Source of the DNA: DATAEY01 sp038199035
GTDB taxonomy: Bacteria; Actinomycetota; Thermoleophilia; Solirubrobacterales; Solirubrobacteraceae
Reading direction: 5' to 3'
Assembly: GCA_038199035.1 (NCBI GenBank)
Contig: JBBPZM010000062.1
Span: 1 to 30,569, forward strand
DNA length: 30,569 nucleotides
Under the pieces are notes generated by a model. The model worked only from the letters and a program-made list of their open reading frames with translations, was not told where the DNA came from and ran no database searches. Each line of letters starts with the position of its first letter. The first letter of the stretch is position 1. Shown here piece after piece: positions 25,888 to 30,569 of the stretch. The translations under genes and the position numbers were made by a program.

Positions 25888-26469
25888 TCAGCCGCCGCGA
25901 CCGCGGCCGAGCCAGAAGTCGACGAACTGCCTCAGCGCCGGGGCGTCCGCCGAGGGCGCGCGCTCGAGATGGCGCCAGGCCACCGCGACCACGCCCCGCA
26001 CTCCCGGGCGGCGGCCGAGGATCACGGCCTGGCCGCCCCGGACGAGCGCGGGGTCGAAGGGGCCGGCGGCGTCGTCGGCCAGGCGCTCGAGCCCCGGTGG
26101 GGGGGAGGGGGAGCCGTAGAGCAGCACCACGTTCCCCTGCTCTAGGGCGTGCAGCAGTTGGTCGTCGGAGAGTCGCTGGCGGTCGGCGCGCACCGGCACC
26201 GGGACGTGGGGGCCGGACGTCGGCGGGCGCGAGTCGTAGCGCACCGGCGAGCGCTGGCCGGGACGCAAATGGCGCGCCCCCTGGTCGGGAAAAGCCTGGC
26301 CGGGGCCCCGCGGCTGGCTCGAGGAGACCTGCGCGGGGTCGCGGGAGGTGAAGTAGTAGAGCAGCGCCACCGCGCCGGCGACCGCGACCAACACCGTGAC
26401 GACGGCGACGGCGACCCGAGCCGCCCTGCCGCCACCGGCGCGCGATCCGCCGGCCACCGGCTCGCTCAT
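25888..26469 (-). CDS. DUF3105 membrane-anchored protein
   Basis: 193-residue protein with a Gly/Arg-rich cytosolic N-terminus, one hydrophobic helix at about residues 18-42 and an outer domain of the DUF3105 type. The family landmark PVRYDSRPPTSGPHVPVP is clear, followed by LLHALEQGNVVLLYGSP and, near the end, VVAVAWRHLERA. The function of DUF3105 is not known to me. Its ATG at 26469 overlaps the stop of the WS/DGAT gene as ATGA, so the two are coupled. A role linked to lipid storage or the envelope is only a contextual guess. Confidence 0.85.
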   Translation of the reverse strand: MSEPVAGGSRAGGGRAARVAVAVVTVLVAVAGAVALLYYFTSRDPAQVSSSQPRGPGQAFPDQGARHLRPGQRSPVRYDSRPPTSGPHVPVPVRADRQRLSDDQLLHALEQGNVVLLYGSPSPPPGLERLADDAAGPFDPALVRGGQAVILGRRPGVRGVVAVAWRHLERAPSADAPALRQFVDFWLGRGRGG

Positions 26470-28001
26470 CCGCCGCCGCGGCGCGCCGACGCCCGAGCGC
26501 GGGCAGGCGACCGGGGAGCCCGCGACTTGGGCATGCGGAAGCCCAGCGGCGGTGAGATCCCTGCCGTGGCGCCGCGCCGCGAGGGCGCCTCGAGCCCAGC
26601 GGCCAGCGCCAGCTCCTCGATGGCCGCGGCCACGTCCTGCCCCGTGGCCTCGAGGTCGGGCATGGCGTCGAAGTCGCCGAGCAGACCGAAGAACAGCGAC
26701 CCGTCGTAGCTCATGATCGCAATGCCCAGCGCCTGGCGCGGGGCCAGCGGCACCTGGGGATACATGGCCCGCAGGCGCCGGCCCAGCAGGAAGAGCGGGA
26801 ACTGCGGCCCGGGGACGTTGGTGACCACGAGGTTGAAGAAGCGCTGGCGGGCGGTCAGCCGGGCGGCCTGCGAGACGATCGTCGGGGGCGCGAAGCCGGC
26901 CAGCTCGGTCAGGACCTGGGCGCCCACGGCCTGCCCGGAGGACTTCAGCTCGGCCATGGCCTCGTGGACGGTGGCGAAGCACTCCAGCGGGTCCTCGAGT
27001 CCCACCGGCAGCGGGGCGTACATCGCCGCCACGCGGTTGCCCAGCGCGCCGCGCTCGGCGTCGGCCCGGACGGAGACCGGGACCATCGCCCTGAGCCGCT
27101 CGCCCTCGACCGCCTCGCCGCGGCCGCGCAGGAAGCGGGCCAGGGCCAGCGTGACCACGGTGAGGACCACGTCGTTGACCGTGCCCTCGAGACGATCCTT
27201 GATTGCCTTGAAGGTGGCGAGGTCGGCCTCGACCCACGTGAAACGGCGATGTGGTCCGATGGGGACGTTGAGCGGGCTGCGCGGCGCCCCCCCGCCGGCG
27301 CGGACGAGCGAGCCCACGGCGGCCGCGCCGCCGAGCGCCCGGCCCACGACCTGACGGGGCCCGCGGGCCAGCGCGCGCACGCCGCGGGCCACCTCGCCCG
27401 GCACCGTCGCGCGCTCGACCAGGGCGTCGGCCAGCAGCTGGGCTCCGCTCGGCAGGGGGCGTGGCACCCACGGCTCGGGCGGCGGCGGCGTCGGGGCCGG
27501 CTCGGCGGCGGCGTCGAAGAGCACCGCGGTGATGTCGACGCCCGAGATGCCGTCGACCAGGGCGTGGTGGGTCTTGGCCACCAGGGCGAACCGAGGCCCG
27601 CCGGAGCCGCCGGGCCGATCGTCGGCCAGGCCCTGGACCAGCCAGATCTCCCACAGGGGCTTGGTGCGATCCAGCCGCTGGGCGAACAGGCGCCCCACCA
27701 GCCGCTGGAGCTCGGCCTCGGTGCGCGGGCGCGGCAGCGCAGTGTGGCGAACGTGGTAGGAGACGTTGAAGTGAGGGTCGTCGACCCACACCGGCCGGCC
27801 CTGCTCGAGGGGCACGAAGGCCAACCGCTGGCGGTAGCGCGGGACGAGGTGCAGGCGGCCCTCGACGTGGTCCACCAGCTCCTCGTAGGAGGGCGGTGGC
27901 CCGTCGAACACGAGCACCGACCCGACGTGCATGTGGGCGGAGTCGCGCTCCAGGTGCAGGAAGGAGGAGTCGAGTCCGCTCAGGCGGTCGGGATTGGCCA
28001 C
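26466..28001 (-). CDS. Wax ester synthase/diacylglycerol acyltransferase (WS/DGAT)
   Basis: 511-residue acyltransferase making triacylglycerol or wax esters from acyl-CoA at the inner membrane surface. The N-terminal condensation-type domain opens with RLSGLDSSFLHLERDSAHMHVG and carries the catalytic HHxxxDG motif at 145-151 (THHALVDGIS). PLWEIWLVQGL and the C-terminal FFNLVVTNVPGPQFPLFL with SYDGSLFFGLLGDFDAMPD are standard family segments. The last about 40 residues are Arg/Pro/Ala-rich and probably disordered. Start is GTG at 28001. On the minus strand CAGAAT (28013-28008) ends 6 nt upstream, another possible leaderless start. It is divergent from the amidohydrolase and coupled to the DUF3105 gene. 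Confidence 0.94.
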   Translation of the reverse strand: MANPDRLSGLDSSFLHLERDSAHMHVGSVLVFDGPPPSYEELVDHVEGRLHLVPRYRQRLAFVPLEQGRPVWVDDPHFNVSYHVRHTALPRPRTEAELQRLVGRLFAQRLDRTKPLWEIWLVQGLADDRPGGSGGPRFALVAKTHHALVDGISGVDITAVLFDAAAEPAPTPPPPEPWVPRPLPSGAQLLADALVERATVPGEVARGVRALARGPRQVVGRALGGAAAVGSLVRAGGGAPRSPLNVPIGPHRRFTWVEADLATFKAIKDRLEGTVNDVVLTVVTLALARFLRGRGEAVEGERLRAMVPVSVRADAERGALGNRVAAMYAPLPVGLEDPLECFATVHEAMAELKSSGQAVGAQVLTELAGFAPPTIVSQAARLTARQRFFNLVVTNVPGPQFPLFLLGRRLRAMYPQVPLAPRQALGIAIMSYDGSLFFGLLGDFDAMPDLEATGQDVAAAIEELALAAGLEAPSRRGATAGISPPLGFRMPKSRAPRSPARARASARRGGG

Positions 28002-28069
28002 GTGGCGATTCTGGCGTCAACCCGCGCCCGGCGCAACGCGCTGGGCGCCGCCTGAGCGCGGAGGGGCGG

Positions 28070-28083
28070 TAGCGTGCGCGGCG
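28070..28083 (+). promoter_or_regulatory. -10 element for a leaderless amidohydrolase transcript
   Basis: TAGCGT at 28070-28075 matches TAnnnT and is followed by eight bases and the GTG at 28084. The same spacing is seen before the thioesterase gene. No Shine-Dalgarno sequence is present. Confidence 0.5.
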
Positions 28084-29208
28084 GTGCCCACCGTCGAGCC
28101 ATTCGAGGCCACGATCCGCGACCTATACGCCGACCACGCCGCGCGGCTTCCCGCCCGCACCGAATGGTTCGACGCGCACACCCACACCGGCGCCAACGAC
28201 CCCGACGGCTACACCGCCACCCCGGAGCAGCTTCTCACCGCCCTCGAGCAAGCGGGCCAGGCGCGGGCCCTGATCTTCAGCAGCCAGGACCCCGACGGCT
28301 ATCCGGCCGCCAACGACCGGGTGCTGGCCGAGGCGCAGGCCTCGGACGGGCGCCTCGTCGCCCTGGCTCGCCTCGACCCCCACTGGGACCCGCTGCCCGA
28401 GGCCCGCCGCTGCCTGGACGCGGGCGCGGCGGGCTTCAAGCTGCACCCTCGCGCCGAGCGCTTCACGATGTCAGAGCCCACCGTCGAGCAGATCGTCGCG
28501 CTCGCGCACGAGCGGCGCCTGCCGGTGATGATCCACGCGGGGCGCGGCATCCCCGCGCTGGGGCGCGACACGGTCACCCTGGCCCGCCGCTATCCCGGCG
28601 CCCGTCTCATCCTCGCCCACGCCGGGGTGAGCGACCTGGCCTGGATCTGGCGCGACGCCCGGACCTGTCCCAACCTGTTCTTCGACACGGCCTGGTGGAA
28701 CGTGGCCGACCTGCTCGCGCTGTTCGCGCTCGTTCCCCCCGGCCACATCCTCTACGCCAGCGACATGCCCTACGGCCATCCGGTGTTCAACGGGCTGGCC
28801 CTGATGCGCTGCGCGACGGCCGTGGGGCTCGACGGGGAGGTCCTGGCCGAGATCGCCGGCGGCCAGCTCGCCCGCCTGCTGGCGGGCGACGAGCCGCGCG
28901 ACCTCGGGCCGGCGCCCGGCCCGCCGGCCGCGCCCCAACCGGCGGCGGCACCGCGGGTCGTCCAGCACCTCACCGGCGCGATCTCCCGGACGATGGGCGG
29001 CGCCGACCCCACGGAGCCGCTGGCCCTCGCTCGCCTGGCCTGCGACGTCCCGGCCGACGACCCCGAGCGCCGACTGCTGGCCCATGCGGAGACGATGATC
29101 GGCGTGGCCGAGAGCTTCGTCGGCGGGCTTCCCGAGTCCCGCCGGGCGGTCGTCGGCCCGGCCGTGGGCGCGGCCCTGCTGGCCGGCACGCCGGCCGTGC
29201 CCGTTTGA
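28084..29208 (+). CDS. Metal-dependent TIM-barrel amidohydrolase (Amidohydro_2 type)
   Basis: 374-residue cytosolic hydrolase or decarboxylase of the amidohydrolase superfamily. The metal and catalytic residues appear in order: H32 and H34 (FDAHTHTG), K119 region (GFKLHPRAERF), H151 (MIHAGRGIP), H179 (LILAHAG) and D227 (YASDMPYGHP). From about residue 280 to 300 there is a Pro/Ala-rich linker, and the last about 75 residues form a helical extension (VVQHLTGAISRTMGG, PLALARLACDVPADDPERRLL) not usual in the family. The substrate is unknown. Start is GTG at 28084. It is not obviously linked to either neighbour; the downstream 300 bp carries a riboswitch for the next gene. Confidence 0.85.
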   Translation: MPTVEPFEATIRDLYADHAARLPARTEWFDAHTHTGANDPDGYTATPEQLLTALEQAGQARALIFSSQDPDGYPAANDRVLAEAQASDGRLVALARLDPHWDPLPEARRCLDAGAAGFKLHPRAERFTMSEPTVEQIVALAHERRLPVMIHAGRGIPALGRDTVTLARRYPGARLILAHAGVSDLAWIWRDARTCPNLFFDTAWWNVADLLALFALVPPGHILYASDMPYGHPVFNGLALMRCATAVGLDGEVLAEIAGGQLARLLAGDEPRDLGPAPGPPAAPQPAAAPRVVQHLTGAISRTMGGADPTEPLALARLACDVPADDPERRLLAHAETMIGVAESFVGGLPESRRAVVGPAVGAALLAGTPAVPV

Positions 29209-29286
29209 CAGAGGGCCTCGTGAGGCGCGGCGAGTGGCCGGCGACAGTGTGCGCGCCGTCACACAAGTGATCCCGAAGGTCTCTAA

Positions 29287-29306
29287 GGTCGAACACTCGT
29301 TCGACC
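29287..29306 (+). other. Perfect 8-bp hairpin upstream of the riboswitch
   Basis: GGTCGAAC (29287-29294), loop ACTC and GTTCGACC (29299-29306) form a perfect stem. It lies between the amidohydrolase stop and the riboswitch core. There is no T-run after it, so it may be a 5' stability hairpin of the riboswitch leader or a factor-aided end of the upstream transcript. The rest of 29209-29286 shows nothing I can assign. Confidence 0.5.
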
Positions 29307-29307
29307 A

Positions 29308-29485
29308 AGCCGAATCGCCGCTGCCCTAAGCGGCGGCGAGCGGGGGACCCACTTGGCCGCGCCCGGACCTCGGTCCGGAGCTCGGCATGGGGCGAATCGG
29401 CCGCTGATGCGGCCGTAGCGGATGTCGGCGCCCGCCGAGGGCGCCAGATGGCCGCGAGCCCGACAGCTAACCCCGCAGGCGCCCG
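29308..29485 (+). promoter_or_regulatory. c-di-AMP riboswitch (ydaO/yuaA class)
   Basis: The leader of the rlpA-like gene contains the conserved blocks of the ydaO/yuaA aptamer in the right order: CCGAATCGCCGC near the 5' end, GAGCGGGGGACCCA (29338-29351), GGGGCGAATC (29389-29398), a CCGTAGCGG block (29414-29422), and at the 3' end GCGAGCCCGACAGCTAACCCCGCAGGCG (29455-29482, shown by its core GACAGCTAACC). Variable stems between them pair well (for example CGGACC/GGTCCG at 29370-29382 and GGCGCC/GGCGCC near 29430-29446). This class binds cyclic di-AMP and commonly precedes cell-wall remodelling genes in actinobacteria, as here. There is no U-tailed terminator after it. Confidence 0.93.
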
Positions 29486-29495
29486 GTCGCTGAAC

Positions 29496-29501
29496 AAGGA
29501 G
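29496..29501 (+). promoter_or_regulatory. Ribosome-binding site of the rlpA-like gene
   Basis: AAGGAG, 7 nt before the GTG at 29509, is the best Shine-Dalgarno in the window and fixes this start. It sits inside the self-complementary stretch TGAACAAGGAGTCCTTCA (29491-29508), 10 nt after the riboswitch, so riboswitch-controlled access to it is possible. Confidence 0.8.
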
Positions 29502-29508
29502 TCCTTCA

Positions 29509-30462
29509 GTGAAACCGCATAGTCCCCGGTGCGCTGCGCGCATCCGCGCCTGCGCCGTCTCGCTCGTCGGCCTGATGGCCACCGCCGTTCCAGCGGCGGC
29601 CAGCGCCGCCACAGCCGCACCGACCGGCGGCGCGCCGAGCCTGTCGTCGTCGGCGCCCACGTTCGGGCGCCCGCTCACCGTCGGCTTCGACGCCTCCGGC
29701 CAGGCAGCGGGGATGGCCGCTCGGCTGGAGCTCCAGGCGCCGGGAGAGGCTTGGCAGGCGCTCAGGGCCACGACCGTCGGAGCGGAGGGCCATGCCGCCT
29801 TCCGCGTCGTCCTGCCTCGCTCCGGCGACCTGCGCGTGGTCGTCGGCGACCAGCCCGCGGACGGGCAGGCGGTCGCCGCCGCGGCCCAGGTCAGCCCGAC
29901 GCTGGCGGTATCGCTCCAGCCACGGGTCGAGGTGGCGACCCGGCACCTCGACGTCCTGACCGGTCAGCCGGCCACGGTCAGCGGCTCCGTCGCCCCGGCC
30001 CAGGCGGGGCGCAGCGTGACCCTCGAGCGCCGAACCGGCCGCACGTGGCGCGCGCTCGCCACCACCCGCACCGGCGCGCACGGCGCCTATCGCCTGCGCT
30101 ACCGCACGTCGGGCACCGGCGATGACCTGGTGCGCCTTTCGGTCGCGGGCGACGAGACGACCGGTCGGGCCATCCGATCCCTGGGTCGCCTGACCGCCTA
30201 CCGCGCGACAACGGCCTCGCGCTACGACGCCTACGGCGGCCCGCTGGCGTGCGGCGGCCGACTCGGCTACGACTCGCTCGTCGTCGCACACAAGACGCTG
30301 CCGTGCGGGACGGCGGTCACGGTGCGTTACCACGGGCGGGTCGTGCACGCCCGGGTGGCCGACCGCGGCCCCTACGTCGGCGGACGCGAGTTCGACCTGG
30401 CCGGCGCGGTCGCCCGGCGCCTGGGCTTCGACGGCGTGGGCACGGTCTGGGTGACCGCCTGA
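29509..30462 (+). CDS. Secreted RlpA-like double-psi beta-barrel protein
   Basis: 317-residue exported protein. The signal peptide is residues 1-34 (basic start, SLVGLMATAVPAAASA). Two Ig-like beta modules follow: about 40-130, and 145-225 with VSGSVAPAQAGRSVTLERRTGRTWRAL. The C-terminal 80 residues are a double-psi beta-barrel of the RlpA type: ASRYDAYGGPLACGG, VVAHKTLPCGTAVTVRYHGR, and VADRGPYVGGREFDLAGAVARRLGF, including the Asp of the ADRGP motif. RlpA of Gram-negatives is a septal lytic transglycosylase acting on denuded glycan. Riboswitch-controlled actinobacterial relatives are thought to remodel peptidoglycan, so a cell-wall hydrolase role is likely. No SPOR domain is present, so RlpA-like is safer than RlpA. 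Confidence 0.9.
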   Translation: MKPHSPRCAARIRACAVSLVGLMATAVPAAASAATAAPTGGAPSLSSSAPTFGRPLTVGFDASGQAAGMAARLELQAPGEAWQALRATTVGAEGHAAFRVVLPRSGDLRVVVGDQPADGQAVAAAAQVSPTLAVSLQPRVEVATRHLDVLTGQPATVSGSVAPAQAGRSVTLERRTGRTWRALATTRTGAHGAYRLRYRTSGTGDDLVRLSVAGDETTGRAIRSLGRLTAYRATTASRYDAYGGPLACGGRLGYDSLVVAHKTLPCGTAVTVRYHGRVVHARVADRGPYVGGREFDLAGAVARRLGFDGVGTVWVTA

Positions 30463-30569
30463 GACGAGCGGTGGGGCGGGGCGGGGGGGGGCGGCCCCCC
30501 CCCCCCCCCCGCCCCCGCCGGCGCGGCCGGGGGGGGGCGCGGGGGGGTGGGGGGCGAGCCACCGGGGGG
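30463..30569. other. G/C homopolymer region at the right edge
   Basis: After the rlpA-like stop the sequence degrades into runs of G and C (for example G runs of eight to nine and a C run of fifteen) with no gene-like composition. Like the poly-C at the left edge it is most likely an assembly artefact, so a terminator or downstream gene cannot be judged. Confidence 0.75.

Noticed and set aside
29205..29210. Perfect TTGACA at the amidohydrolase stop codon as a -35 for the riboswitch transcript
   Set aside because: No -10-like hexamer lies 16-18 bp downstream (the sequence there is GC-rich), so it is probably chance.

Overview
This is a very high G+C chromosomal fragment. Genes are packed on both strands, many start codons are GTG (with TTG and probably CTG), and 4-bp ATGA/GTGA overlaps are common. 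The gene set points to a deep-branching actinobacterium, most likely Thermoleophilia (Solirubrobacterales-like) or a relative of Rubrobacter: a one-motif RsiG-like protein, a GarA-like FHA protein beside a MerR regulator and pgsA, a WS/DGAT acyltransferase, and a c-di-AMP riboswitch before an RlpA-type cell-wall gene. This placement is inferred from gene content only. I see no rRNA, tRNA, CRISPR array, transposase or phage gene. The first 62 bases are pure C and the last ~100 are G/C homopolymers, so the window looks like a draft contig with unreliable ends.

Layout. (1) 73-7468, minus strand: a glycolate-utilisation operon (LctP-family permease, glcD, glcE, glcF, malate synthase A) that takes up glycolate, oxidises it to glyoxylate and condenses it with acetyl-CoA to malate. 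(2) 7633-8934: ispG (MEP isoprenoid pathway), divergent from the operon. (3) 8975-15889: a cell-surface carbohydrate locus with a polytopic mannosyltransferase-like protein, two tandem secreted clan-A glycoside hydrolase paralogues and a divergent secreted (alpha/alpha)6-barrel glycosidase-like protein. (4) 15895-20825, plus strand: proS and pgsA, then a strong promoter and a regulatory trio (RsiG-like, zinc-ribbon/FHA GarA-like, MerR), then apt and an SRPBCC protein. (5) 20938-22572: an alkyl-DHAP-synthase-like FAD enzyme. (6) 22617-25832: a membrane protein joining a sigma-region-4-like HTH to an RskA-like outer domain, a PaaI-type thioesterase and glutamine-dependent nadE. (7) 25888-29208: a WS/DGAT and DUF3105 pair, and a metal-dependent amidohydrolase. 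(8) 29209-30462: a c-di-AMP (ydaO/yuaA) riboswitch leading into an rlpA-like gene.

Themes. Two dinucleotide second messengers appear: a predicted c-di-GMP-binding anti-sigma factor and a c-di-AMP riboswitch. Lipid functions recur (pgsA, AGPS-like, WS/DGAT, ispG). Six genes have a -10-like hexamer ending 6-8 nt before the start codon, which suggests leaderless transcription. By contrast, the RsiG operon, the permease gene and rlpA have clear ribosome-binding sites.
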